DNA of 64,000 nucleotides. Origin: JAAUSY01 sp964526735 (GTDB lineage: Bacteria > Chloroflexota > Chloroflexia > Chloroflexales > Chloroflexaceae). How positions within the stretch are numbered: the stretch's first letter is position 1; each line of letters opens with the position of its first letter. Shown one piece after another: positions 51,127 through 59,881 of this stretch. The stretch spans positions 1 to 64,000 of the forward strand of contig CAZGLO010000001.1 in NCBI GenBank assembly GCA_964526735.1. Direction: 5' to 3'. The notes below the pieces were generated by a model. The model was not told the DNA's origin, did not search any database, and worked only from the letters and a program-made list of their open reading frames with translations. A program made the position numbers and the translations under genes.

Positions 51127-52245
51127 CTATGGGGTGGCGGTTGTCTGCAGGTAGTGGATGAGCATGCTTGCACTTTGGAAGAACCTATCTGCCCCAACAG
51201 CCTTCCACGATGTGGGGTCTCCCACATAGGCTTGCCCCCCAACGATAACATGGACTGAAAAATCGGGCATAGACCGTACCTCGCGCACCATCGCCGCAAC
51301 ATCTTCTAGATGAGACACCATGGTGGTGGAAATACAGAGAAATTGCGCGTGGTGCTCGCGCAGGAGTTCTAGGATACCATCTACCGGCGTGTTTGCACCA
51401 GTAAAGTACACATCCCAACCGTGGATTTCTAGCATATCGGCCAAAATACGGGCACCTATCTCGTGGAATTCATTGGGAGAAGAGGAAACGACAATCGTCC
51501 CGTGCTGCCGCGGAATTTCCAAGATCTTGGGGTAGTGCAGCGAGATGACGCGCTGAGTGATAGACGTGGCAACATGCTCTTGCCCGACCGTGATTTCGCC
51601 TTCGGCCCACAGCCGCCCTACTTCATACAGGGCGGGCGTAATGATGTGTTCCCACCATTCTGGGATATCCCACACCGTCTTGATGTATGCCTGTGATACC
51701 TCTACCGCTTTTTGGGTATTGGGTTCGAGGATGGCATCGAGGTAGGAACGAAAATAGCTCGTCAACGATTCCTCCTCCTCACTACTCGACATGGTTTCTG
51801 GTATGCACGAGAGGACAAAAAATTCAGGATGATGATCGATGAGGGTTTGGTAGAGCGTGAGAAGAGGGTGGTTCGGATCGAGGTGGATGGCGATGGCCCG
51901 TTTCCACGTTTCAAATTCAATAGGGAAGTAGATAGGTGAAAACCCTCGCCCGAACAATGTGGTGTACATCTGGATCATCCCCTGCACCAACGTTGAGCCA
52001 TCTTGCGTTCTCATATGTGTGAGCATAAACTCGCTGTGCGACCAATGATGATGAATCAGCAAGCTCCTCTCGTCGGGGCCAATCAAATATTGAAGATCCT
52101 CCCGCTTCTCAATCTCGCGCGCGACCGATTGGATCAGTTGGGGAAGTCGTTCTTCATAGTCGCGTATCGCATTGGCGTCAATGCCTGCGAGGATCATAGA
52201 ACAAAATGTGGATACGTGGTGCACCACTGGCTCACCTTGGCTCAT
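51127..52245 (-). CDS. B12-binding sensor protein with CarH-type motifs and no DNA-binding domain
   Basis: Taken from ATG 52245 (MSQGEPVVHH), 372 residues; the frame is open further upstream but without family features. Residues about 15-150 form a helical, RsbR/globin-like domain. Residues about 165-245 are the helical B12 cap with W213-x9-E223-H224, the Wx9EH motif known from the photoreceptor CarH. The Rossmann-like B12 domain has E259-x-H261-xx-G264 (the ExHxxG lower-ligand motif). CarH itself has an N-terminal MerR DNA-binding domain, which is absent here. The hybrid kinase gene follows at 18 bases. A light- or cobalamin-sensing input to that kinase is inferred. Confidence 0.8.
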   Translation of the reverse strand: MSQGEPVVHHVSTFCSMILAGIDANAIRDYEERLPQLIQSVAREIEKREDLQYLIGPDERSLLIHHHWSHSEFMLTHMRTQDGSTLVQGMIQMYTTLFGRGFSPIYFPIEFETWKRAIAIHLDPNHPLLTLYQTLIDHHPEFFVLSCIPETMSSSEEEESLTSYFRSYLDAILEPNTQKAVEVSQAYIKTVWDIPEWWEHIITPALYEVGRLWAEGEITVGQEHVATSITQRVISLHYPKILEIPRQHGTIVVSSSPNEFHEIGARILADMLEIHGWDVYFTGANTPVDGILELLREHHAQFLCISTTMVSHLEDVAAMVREVRSMPDFSVHVIVGGQAYVGDPTSWKAVGADRFFQSASMLIHYLQTTATP

Positions 52246-52337
52246 ACATCGTCTGGTTGAGTATCTCCGATCCTGCACAACACCATGCTTCTCTTTGGAG
52301 GAGGTGTGGATGAGAGATGTTCCGTGTGCCCATTCCC

Positions 52338-52347
52338 ATGGTACCAT
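52338..52347. promoter_or_regulatory. palindrome in the divergent VanW/B12-sensor region
   Basis: ATGGTACCAT is a perfect 10-base palindrome between the divergent B12-sensor and VanW genes, about 50 bases upstream of the VanW promoter. It could be an operator, but it is short enough to occur by chance. Confidence 0.25.
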
Positions 52348-52393
52348 TTTTTGGAGAGGGGAGAAGACTTTTCGGAAAGCGTGAATGCTACTG

Positions 52394-52402
52394 TGGTATA
52401 AT
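52394..52402 (+). promoter_or_regulatory. putative extended -10 promoter of the VanW gene
   Basis: TGGTATAAT has a perfect -10 hexamer with the TGn extension and lies about 106 bases before the VanW start. No -35 at proper spacing is visible. Confidence 0.5.
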
Positions 52403-52508
52403 GCGGCGGCACGATGCTGTTTTTGTAAAGATACCACAACCTGTTCAACGCAGTCTACCGCACATACCCTGACATATCCAAAACCCTATTATTCATATGA
52501 GGAACCTT

Positions 52509-53903
52509 ATGCGTCATACCCGCATACTCGTTGTCATTTTCTCTCTTGTAAGTTTGCTCATCTCTACGGCTACATTTGCCCCACGCGCCGTTGCTGCCCC
52601 AACGGTTGCCCAAGAAGGCGAGTTGTTTGCCTACTTCCCGGAGACGGGCCACAATATCAGCTTTGAAATCAAAGATTTTTTTGATGCCAAGGGCGGCGTG
52701 GAGGTCTTTGGGCTGCCCGTCACCGAAGTCATCTCCGATAGCCTCACCGGCGAAACCCTCAACGTCCAATATTTCCAGCGGGCGCGGTTTGAGATCCGCC
52801 CCGACCGCCCAAAGGGAGAACGTATCACGCTCACCCGCCTCGGCTCTTTTTTGACCCATGGGCGGCGGGAAGCAGCATTTCAACGAGTTACCCATTCTCC
52901 CGACCCCAACCGCGACTTCTACCCTGAGACGGGGCATACCTTGGGCGGGGTGTTTCGCGATGTGTGGAGCCAATACGAGAGCTTGACCGTCTTTGGCTAC
53001 CCCATTTCCGAAGAATTTCAGGAATATAACCCCGTCGACGGCAAATATTACACCGTCCAATACTTTGAGCGGGCGCGGTTTGAACACCACCCAGAGCATC
53101 AAGGCACACCCTACGAAGTACAGCTTGGCCATCTTGGCTATGAGCTGCTTGCCTACCACCCGCGGGCGTTGGAAGTCAACCAGCCTGCAGAGCCTATCAA
53201 GCTGCTTGGAGAGGCCAAAACCAGCTATGCCGCCTCTATTGAGGAGCGCATCCACAATATTGGCCAAGCAACGGCTATGTTTAATGGCATGATGATCCCG
53301 CGAGGCACCGAATTCTCGTTCAATGCGAGTGGTGAGTTTGATGAGGAGCACGGCTTTGTCGATGGCTATGCGATTATCGGTGACCGGCTTGAGCGGGTGG
53401 TGGCAGGGGGGCTGTGCCAAGTCTCCACGACGATGTTCCGCGCGGTGTCAAATGCCGGTCTGCAAATCACCGAGCGCCACGGTCATACCTTCATCGTCAA
53501 CTTCTACGAGAATATTCTTGGCTTTGATGCGACAGTCTACGATCCGTACGTTGATTTTAAGTGGTACAACGACACCCCCGGGCCGGTCTACATCTCCACC
53601 GCGTCCAATGTCAACGATGCGACGGTGACGTTCTGGATATGGGGCTATGATGATGGCCGGACGGTCAGCTACGAAGGCCCATATACCGAAAATTGGCAGC
53701 AACCCGGCCCCGCCATCTGGGAGTATGACCCCGATCTGCCGTATGGGGCGGTGCGTCAATTGGTGCATGGCCGCTCTGGCGTCGATGTGACATACATCCG
53801 CACGGTGACGATGCCGAACGGAACGGTATTACACCGCGATACATTCTTTACCCAGTATGAGCCGTGGGCCGACTTCTATATCTACGGCCCCGGTGCACGA
53901 TAA
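52509..53903 (+). CDS. secreted VanW-family protein with LGFP-like repeats
   Basis: ATG 52509 is favoured over ATG 52497 because AGGA lies five bases before it. The 464-residue protein has a signal peptide (ending VAAP). Two repeats follow (about 30-110 and 125-215) with YFPETGHNIS/FYPETGHTLG starts, VFGxP(V/I)(T/S)E cores and VQYFxRARFE ends. The VanW domain (about 235-375) shows GTEFSFNASGEF, VVAGGLCQVSTTMFRA and ITERHGHTF. The last 90 residues are a beta domain. VanW proteins occur with peptidoglycan-modifying genes, but their reaction is unknown. The repeats match those in the protein at 12205. An AftB-like gene starts 6 bases downstream. Confidence 0.87.
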   Translation: MRHTRILVVIFSLVSLLISTATFAPRAVAAPTVAQEGELFAYFPETGHNISFEIKDFFDAKGGVEVFGLPVTEVISDSLTGETLNVQYFQRARFEIRPDRPKGERITLTRLGSFLTHGRREAAFQRVTHSPDPNRDFYPETGHTLGGVFRDVWSQYESLTVFGYPISEEFQEYNPVDGKYYTVQYFERARFEHHPEHQGTPYEVQLGHLGYELLAYHPRALEVNQPAEPIKLLGEAKTSYAASIEERIHNIGQATAMFNGMMIPRGTEFSFNASGEFDEEHGFVDGYAIIGDRLERVVAGGLCQVSTTMFRAVSNAGLQITERHGHTFIVNFYENILGFDATVYDPYVDFKWYNDTPGPVYISTASNVNDATVTFWIWGYDDGRTVSYEGPYTENWQQPGPAIWEYDPDLPYGAVRQLVHGRSGVDVTYIRTVTMPNGTVLHRDTFFTQYEPWADFYIYGPGAR

Positions 53904-53909
53904 CACAGA

Positions 53910-55886
53910 ATGACAAGCAACCCCCACTCCCCAACCCCCCCGCCGCAATCGGGACAGCAATCATCAACGCAACCAACCCGATCAGCCCGTCTCCTGCATG
54001 CCACTGCCATCGTGTTGTTGGGCGGGGGCGGGCTTGTCCTGCTCCTGATTGGCTATGCGGCATTGAGCGATGGGAAGGCCCATTCGCTCTTGCTGTCATT
54101 GCTGCTTGAGATGAGTACTGACACCCCCTCCACCGCCGACATGCAAGAAAGCCTTATTCTCGTTGGCAGGGAGATGGTGCTTCGGGGCGGGATATTGTTG
54201 TTGGCGGGCGGGTGGCTGTGGGGGAAGCCGTTATTCCCCGCCGCCGCACGTCGCCTCATCACGTGGCTCAATGCGCATCGTCGGTGGGTGCTCATCACCA
54301 CGATGATGGCGGTGGCGGTGTTTTGGTTGCCGGTGATATGGGTAGGGTATAGCGCAGATATGGGCGGGGTGCGATATTGGTGGCTCTTTGACGACGCCAT
54401 GATCTCAATGCGCTATGCCCGCCATCTTGCCATGGGGGTGGGGCTTGTCTGGAACCCGGGCGAATACATCGAAGGCTATACCAACTTCCTTTGGGTGCTG
54501 TGTATGGCGGTGGTGCATCTTTTCCCCATCTCCCTCGCCAAAACCTCACTGGTGATGCTGCTCATCAACCTGGCGCTTGCTGTTGCCGCCGTCGTGCCAT
54601 TGCTGCGCTTGGTTGAGCTGCTGAACGGCGGGGCGATGGCGCGGGTGTTGGTACTCACCAGCTACGCTCTCAGCCGCAACATCATGTCGTGGACGACCGC
54701 CGGTGCAGAGACCGCGCTCCTCACCCTGATGCTGTTATGGGCAGTGGTGTGGGCATTGGAAGACCGCAATCAGCAGCAGATACGGTTGCGGACGTTCGTT
54801 TTGCTTGGCACGATGACCCTCGTGCGGTCGGACGCGGTGATATTGGCGGGGCTTGTCGCGCTCATCTCCCTCGAAACGCTATGGAAACACCGTACCCGCG
54901 CTTTCCTGCTGACGTTCGGCGCATATGTTGCTGTTTTGCTTGCCTTCCCGATAGGCCATACGCTCTTCCGGCTTGCCTACTACGGCGAATTGCTACCCAA
55001 TACCGCTTATCTCAAGGTACTCAACTGGGATGAGAAGTACATCTATGGTCTTGCCTATGTAGCCCGCTTCCTGACCGACTATTTGTTTGTTTGTCTGCTG
55101 GCGTTGGCGAGGACAGTCGTATCGCGGTCGCGGGTATGGTGGTGGCTTTTCGGCCTCTGCGCGCTCTTCGCGGGGTATGTGGCCTACGCAGGCGGCGATG
55201 TCTTCCTCCAATATCGTTTCCTCGTGCCCATTATCCCGATCATCTTCGTGCTGGCATTTGTAGGCGTGCAGCAATTGGCGGTGCGTCCATCATTGCGCAT
55301 GGTGTTGGTGGCATTGAGCCTCGCCACGATACCGCTGATGGTGCCGGGCGAGACAACGCCACTCTACAGCCGTGAGAAGGCCATTGGCAACATCAAAATC
55401 GCCCTGCTGCTGAAGGAGAACGTACCGCCAGAAACACGAGTCGCCGATTTTTGGGCCGGCCTCCCGTTCTACCACTCCGATGTGTATGGGATCGACCTGC
55501 TTGGCAAGAACGACCCCTACATCGCCCAACTGCCCGCAGAGCATGGCGGTGTCCCTGGCCATAACAAGTACGATTTTGATTACTCGCTTGGCGAATTGCA
55601 CCCCGACATCGTCATAGGGACGTTCCGTGTGCCCGTTGATGAGGAGGAAGAGGAGCAACTCCGCGAATATGTGGATAGTATTGCGCCATGGCGTGGTGCT
55701 CTCTACTTCAATGAGACCTTCCGAACGCATTGTCTGCCCTACCCCATCCCCGTCGGCACGTGGCGGACGCTCTTTGCCTGCGATTGGTCGCCCTACGTGG
55801 AGAGGCGGGAAGAGTGGACGGTGCCGTTTGAGCCGTTTGCCGAGCCGGAAGAGAACAACGAAAACCATTCCAAATCGCCATTTTGA
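53910..55886 (+). CDS. AftB-like GT-C glycosyltransferase
   Basis: A 658-residue protein with about twelve hydrophobic segments. WLFDDAMISMRYARHLAMG followed by VWNPGEYIEGYTNFLW is the loop signature shared with the protein at 33938 and with mycobacterial AftB-type transferases; the DD pair is the likely catalytic site. TAGAETALLTLML and TLVRSDAVILAG also recur in the group. A Ser/Pro/Gln-rich N terminus precedes TM1. The last 170 residues are soluble (NVPPETRVADFWAGLPFYH onward), as in the paralog. It is co-transcribed with the VanW gene, which suggests work on a wall-linked glycan. Confidence 0.8.
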   Translation: MTSNPHSPTPPPQSGQQSSTQPTRSARLLHATAIVLLGGGGLVLLLIGYAALSDGKAHSLLLSLLLEMSTDTPSTADMQESLILVGREMVLRGGILLLAGGWLWGKPLFPAAARRLITWLNAHRRWVLITTMMAVAVFWLPVIWVGYSADMGGVRYWWLFDDAMISMRYARHLAMGVGLVWNPGEYIEGYTNFLWVLCMAVVHLFPISLAKTSLVMLLINLALAVAAVVPLLRLVELLNGGAMARVLVLTSYALSRNIMSWTTAGAETALLTLMLLWAVVWALEDRNQQQIRLRTFVLLGTMTLVRSDAVILAGLVALISLETLWKHRTRAFLLTFGAYVAVLLAFPIGHTLFRLAYYGELLPNTAYLKVLNWDEKYIYGLAYVARFLTDYLFVCLLALARTVVSRSRVWWWLFGLCALFAGYVAYAGGDVFLQYRFLVPIIPIIFVLAFVGVQQLAVRPSLRMVLVALSLATIPLMVPGETTPLYSREKAIGNIKIALLLKENVPPETRVADFWAGLPFYHSDVYGIDLLGKNDPYIAQLPAEHGGVPGHNKYDFDYSLGELHPDIVIGTFRVPVDEEEEEQLREYVDSIAPWRGALYFNETFRTHCLPYPIPVGTWRTLFACDWSPYVERREEWTVPFEPFAEPEENNENHSKSPF

Positions 55887-55916
55887 CCATATCCAGCCGC
55901 TCAACCACTCTACCAC

Positions 55917-57560
55917 CTACTCCTGGCGTGGGGTAAGGTAGCTACTCCACTCATCCTCGTACCGCACCTCCCACTCGGAACGCTCTTGCAGGGCTTGTAG
56001 CAATGGAGCTTGTTCTTCCTTGTGCAGCAGAAAGCCATCTATCTCATATTTGGCAATCAATTCGTCTATCTTTTCCCCGCTGTTGAGCGTCCGATAGTCA
56101 ATCCACTGCTCAAAGGGGTAAAGCTCAATGCGCGTGTCGATAAAGACGGGTTGTTCGGGCGCAGCCCACATCATATAACTGCCAAACCGCATCGCGTGGT
56201 AGAGATGCGCTGGTCGCTCTGAAGATGGTTCCTCCTGCAGCGCCTCCACCGCCTGAACGGGCGTGTCGGGGGTGATGAGCGACCCAACCTCTGGTGGCAA
56301 CCCAAGCATCGGCTTCACCCACGGCAGCCCAACGACAAGAAGCAACCCAAGCATCCCCACAACCAGCGCGTTGATGATGGGCTGCGGCGGGGGCGATGGC
56401 TGTGGCGATGAAGGATGGTGGTGGGTATTTTCACGGCCCGCCATGCCATTGGAGCCAAAATGAACCGCCACAACTGGCGCGAAGACCATCGCAAACCACA
56501 CGATATTGCGGCCAGCCCCCAATGCCAGCCATAGGAAGGGCAAAACTATCACCATGTCGGCGATATTTGGCGCACGGCGGGAGTAGGTGAGGATCAAGGT
56601 CGTGATAATCAGGAAAAGGAAAAAGCGTACGCCATCGCCGGTGCGGATCGTCGGCGCGGCCCATTCCGTGACAAGATTGGTGACAGAAGAAGTGTTCAGT
56701 AGATCAAAGACATACCCCAAGACGCCAACACCCCGCGGGTTGAGGAACATCGCCGCCGCCGTGATTACTCCCCATACAAACAGCCACCGCAAGGAGACGG
56801 TATCGTGCAGGGGCGGGGCAGGAGGAGCTGTCGCCGCGGCACTGCGTAGGAAGGGAGAGAATAACTTATCAAGCAGCACGCCCACAAACGTCAAGGCAAT
56901 GAGCGCCCCTCCAAGCACAAACGACCCGTGCACATTCACCCAGATGATCATCAGCAGCGGCAGCAGCCATAACCAACGATTGATGCCCCACCGCCATAGG
57001 GTCAAGATGGTCAGGAAGCCCATAAAAAGCGGGAATGCATAGCTTTGTGGCCGCACGAGCCAATTATCAAACGAAATGGGCATCACGCCAAGCAGTAGCA
57101 AGACGACACTCGCCTGTATCGCCCCGTTACTGCGCTTGATGCAGAGGGATAGCACAAGCCAATAACTCACCCCAATCACGGCAGCCTGCACCACGAGAAT
57201 AAGCGGGATATTGCCAAGCGAATGCAGCCCATAGAGCAGCAATTGAGCAAGCCATCCTTGGTTGTAGAAGGGTTCTCCTGCCTGTGTGTAGGAAAAACTA
57301 TCGACCGTGGGCATGGTGCCAGTCTGCGCGATGAGCCGACCAGTCGCCATGTGCCACCAAAAGTCGTGCGGCGAGATGGGGACGATCAGGGGGCGGAAAA
57401 GTATCAATGCCATCGCCACCACGACCCAAAGCTGATCGAGGGTCAGGCCAGCAATAGCACGAATAGGTGCTCCCACCCATTTCGTAGGCCAAGAGCGGGG
57501 GATGGGGAGATCAGAATGGTGGGCATTATGGTGTGCATTGCTGTTGTCGGTATTGTCCAT
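55917..57560 (-). CDS. polytopic membrane protein, GT-C-like, unknown substrate
   Basis: The start is placed at ATG 57560 or 57572; GAGGAG abuts the latter and lies 12 bases before the former. The frame extends to 57788 but the extra part is non-hydrophobic and overlaps the DPM-like promoter. About 547 residues remain, with ten or eleven hydrophobic segments. The first exported loop reads PHDFWWHMATGRLIAQTGTMP and VDSFSYTQAGEPFYNQGWLAQ (separate pieces). This is a motif of a widespread uncharacterised family that resembles GT-C enzymes. The C-terminal 120 residues are soluble (ERPAHLYHAMRFGSYMMW, FIDTRIELYP). It converges with the AftB-like gene. Confidence 0.65.
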   Translation of the reverse strand: MDNTDNSNAHHNAHHSDLPIPRSWPTKWVGAPIRAIAGLTLDQLWVVVAMALILFRPLIVPISPHDFWWHMATGRLIAQTGTMPTVDSFSYTQAGEPFYNQGWLAQLLLYGLHSLGNIPLILVVQAAVIGVSYWLVLSLCIKRSNGAIQASVVLLLLGVMPISFDNWLVRPQSYAFPLFMGFLTILTLWRWGINRWLWLLPLLMIIWVNVHGSFVLGGALIALTFVGVLLDKLFSPFLRSAAATAPPAPPLHDTVSLRWLFVWGVITAAAMFLNPRGVGVLGYVFDLLNTSSVTNLVTEWAAPTIRTGDGVRFFLFLIITTLILTYSRRAPNIADMVIVLPFLWLALGAGRNIVWFAMVFAPVVAVHFGSNGMAGRENTHHHPSSPQPSPPPQPIINALVVGMLGLLLVVGLPWVKPMLGLPPEVGSLITPDTPVQAVEALQEEPSSERPAHLYHAMRFGSYMMWAAPEQPVFIDTRIELYPFEQWIDYRTLNSGEKIDELIAKYEIDGFLLHKEEQAPLLQALQERSEWEVRYEDEWSSYLTPRQE

Positions 57561-57738
57561 AATTGGGTTCATCTCCTCAATTGGTGACAAGTAGAAGTGC
57601 CAGAGTTCTATCAAGAAAAACGTCACGATATCGTTTAATTCTACAATCGATAAAGAACGGGGATTGCATGGGGGCATAGAAGCCGTACGGTTAACACAAC
57701 GATATTTAGCACTTGTCATTTTGTGATACCCAAAACAG

Positions 57739-57767
57739 TTGCCGTCCCCCTGCCGTTGTGCTATGAT
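57739..57767 (+). promoter_or_regulatory. sigma-70-type promoter of the DPM-like gene
   Basis: TTGCCG (57739-57744) and TATGAT (57762-57767) are 17 bases apart. The leader to ATG 57823 would be about 50 bases, which argues for that start rather than the open frame further upstream. Confidence 0.55.
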
Positions 57768-57822
57768 ATCGCTATCCTCGCCATACACAATGAATGGTCA
57801 GAGATCACGAAATAAAGCAATT

Positions 57823-58557
57823 ATGAACAACAAGACGATCACGCCTCCACCCGCCTGCGATTGCACGGTTATTATTCCGACGTACAACGAGCGTGATAAC
57901 ATTGGGGAGATTATTCCGGCTATCTTGGCCTACCCGCGGTTTCAGGTGCTCGTGGTAGATGATAATTCGCCGGACGGCACGGGTGACTATGTGAGAGAGC
58001 TGCAAGAGGAAAACCCACGTGTGGGGTTGCTCTCCCGACCGGGTAAATTGGGGCTTGGGTCGGCCTATATTGCCGGATTTCGGCATGCCCTCGCCGCCGG
58101 AGCATCATATATCTTTGAGATGGACGCCGACTTTTCGCATGATCCTTCCTACCTCCCTACGCTCCTCGACGCGGCAGAGACATCATACGACCTCGTGATC
58201 GGCTCGCGCTATGTGAAGGGCGGTGGGACGACCGATTGGGGGGTGTTGCGGCAGTTGATCAGCCGCGGCGGCAATCTCTACGCGAAGCTCATCCTGTGGA
58301 TGCCGATTGCTGATGGGACGGGAGGATTTCGTTGCTATCGGCGGTCTGTCCTGGAGACGCTTGATTTGGGGGCTATCCGCTCCAATGGCTACTCGTTTCA
58401 GATCGAGATGGCCTACCGCACCGTGCAAGCCGGATGTCGCGTTGGTGAGACACCTATCATCTTTCCCGATAGGCGCGTTGGTAAATCGAAGATGTCGCGC
58501 CGCATTGTTGTCGAAGCCTTGATAAATGTGTGGCGATTGCGTTTGGGGCTTATGTGA
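57823..58557 (+). CDS. polyprenol monophosphomannose synthase-like GT2 glycosyltransferase
   Basis: The 244-residue product (from ATG 57823) is a Dpm1/Ppm1-type enzyme that makes polyprenyl-phosphate mannose or a related sugar donor from a nucleotide sugar. Motifs: TVIIPTYNERDNIGEII, VLVVDDNSPDGTGD, RPGKLGLGSAYIAGFRHAL, FEMDADFSHDP (catalytic DAD), LVIGSRYVKGG and GGFRCYRRSVLE. IIFPDRRVGKSKMS near the C terminus is also characteristic. No C-terminal membrane segments are present, so it is the soluble short form. Its product would feed the GT-C transferases in this window. A kinase gene follows 76 bases downstream. Confidence 0.9.
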   Translation: MNNKTITPPPACDCTVIIPTYNERDNIGEIIPAILAYPRFQVLVVDDNSPDGTGDYVRELQEENPRVGLLSRPGKLGLGSAYIAGFRHALAAGASYIFEMDADFSHDPSYLPTLLDAAETSYDLVIGSRYVKGGGTTDWGVLRQLISRGGNLYAKLILWMPIADGTGGFRCYRRSVLETLDLGAIRSNGYSFQIEMAYRTVQAGCRVGETPIIFPDRRVGKSKMSRRIVVEALINVWRLRLGLM

Positions 58558-58633
58558 CCATCCCTGCAGGGCGTAGGCCTGTTGGGGGAGAGGCTTCTCT
58601 GATTCGGAACCTAGAAAGTGTCGGGAACACCCC

Positions 58634-59728
58634 ATGGAAGACCAAGACCTTCAGCAAGAATTGACGGGCATACGCGGGCAATATCAACAAGAATACGAGA
58701 AGCTTGAGCGCGAGATCAAAGAGAGTGAGATCAATGCGCAGCAGCTTTCAACCGATATCGAGAAACTCGGCCAACGAGAGGCCAAAGTCTCTGGGCGTGT
58801 TCACGACTTTGAGACCAACCTCGACCGCTACGAAAAGGCCGATGTCAAGAATATTTACTCATCACTGCTTGATATGCGTGTCCGGTTGCAGATGATGCGC
58901 GCCAATCTTGAGCAGTCAAAACTCAAACAAGAGAGCATGCGAGAACGTAGGGAACTCGTTGGCGATTTTGTTGAGATTCTTGACCAGTTGCTTGAGCTAG
59001 GCATTAGCGGCAGCGGGAATGGTAAGGGCGGGGGGGAGGAAATTAATGAACATGACCTCGTCACAAATATTATTCAGGCGCAGGAAGAGGAAAAAGAACG
59101 CATTGCCCTCCAAATGCACGACGGCCCTGCTCAGTCGATGAGTAACTTGGTATTGCGTGCAGAAATCTGCCACCGTTTGCTCAACCACAACGCTGATCAA
59201 GCCAGCTCTGAGCTGACGAGCCTCAAAACGGCCATCAACAGCTCGTTGCAAGATATCCGCAAATTTATCTTTGATCTGCGGCCCATGACGCTCGATGACT
59301 TGGGGCTTGTCCCCACCATTCGGCGGTTTGCGTCGGAATTTGGCGAGAGCTACAACATCGAAATCAATGTCATGGAGAATGGGTTGAATGATCGGCTTGC
59401 GCGCCACTATGAAATCACGCTTTTCCGGTTCATTCAAGAAGCACTCAACAATATTCAGAAGCATTCGCGGGCCAAGAAGGCTCGGGTCGTGCTTACCGCC
59501 TCCGAAGGGCAGCTGCAGATTATTATTGAGGACGAGGGCGAGGGGTTTGATATCAATATCCTCTCCGACAACGCCCACAACCGCCGTAATAAAGGCATCC
59601 CCAGTATGAAGCAGCATATTGAGATGTTGTTGCACGGCGAGCTTGGCATCCAGAGCACGCCCGGCCAAGGAACACGTGTCGTGGCGAATGTCCCCATTCA
59701 GTATGATGTTCCCAACGGGGAAGGGTAA
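58634..59728 (+). CDS. cytoplasmic sensor histidine kinase of the DegS/NarX (HisKA_3) type
   Basis: A 364-residue soluble kinase. The N-terminal 125 residues are a long coiled coil. The HisKA_3 box reads ERIALQMHDGPAQSMSNL, with the phosphorylated His in MHDGPAQ, followed by LRPMTLDDLGLVPTIR. The HATPase domain has FRFIQEALNNIQKHSRAKK (N box), IEDEGEGFD and NKGIPSMKQHIEMLLHG. No transmembrane or sensor domain is visible, as in DegS. No NarL-type response regulator is adjacent. It lies upstream of the Flp pilin genes, but these have their own promoters, so a functional link is only suggested. Confidence 0.88.
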   Translation: MEDQDLQQELTGIRGQYQQEYEKLEREIKESEINAQQLSTDIEKLGQREAKVSGRVHDFETNLDRYEKADVKNIYSSLLDMRVRLQMMRANLEQSKLKQESMRERRELVGDFVEILDQLLELGISGSGNGKGGGEEINEHDLVTNIIQAQEEEKERIALQMHDGPAQSMSNLVLRAEICHRLLNHNADQASSELTSLKTAINSSLQDIRKFIFDLRPMTLDDLGLVPTIRRFASEFGESYNIEINVMENGLNDRLARHYEITLFRFIQEALNNIQKHSRAKKARVVLTASEGQLQIIIEDEGEGFDINILSDNAHNRRNKGIPSMKQHIEMLLHGELGIQSTPGQGTRVVANVPIQYDVPNGEG

Positions 59729-59797
59729 ATTGCAGTCTTTGAGAGGCGATAAAGTAGGCACGAGTAGTACTAATAGCAAATTAGGATAATAAGCCTA

Positions 59798-59826
59798 TTG
59801 CAAACCGACTATGAGAGGTGTATACT
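59798..59826 (+). promoter_or_regulatory. sigma-70-type promoter of pilin gene 1
   Basis: TTGCAA (59798-59803) and TATACT (59821-59826) with a 17-base spacer. The block beginning CCTATTGCAAA and the -10 are repeated almost exactly before the other two pilin genes. Confidence 0.75.
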
Positions 59827-59881
59827 GTGATGTAGTTGCAGTAGTAATATAAAAATCCATTTCGGAAGGGGGTGTACGGAC

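Noticed and set aside
52246..52437. 64-residue N-terminal extension of the B12 sensor, considered as a DNA-binding domain
   Set aside because: The stretch has no helix-turn-helix or MerR-like pattern and overlaps the VanW promoter region, so the protein is taken to start at 52245.
52509..53903. VanW gene as a vancomycin-resistance determinant
   Set aside because: VanW-domain proteins are widespread and no vanA/B, vanH or vanX genes are nearby. Resistance cannot be inferred.
57561..57788. N-terminal extension of the membrane protein at 55917
   Set aside because: The added part is not conserved-looking and overlaps the DPM-like promoter. GAGGAG lies at 57573-57578, next to the later starts.
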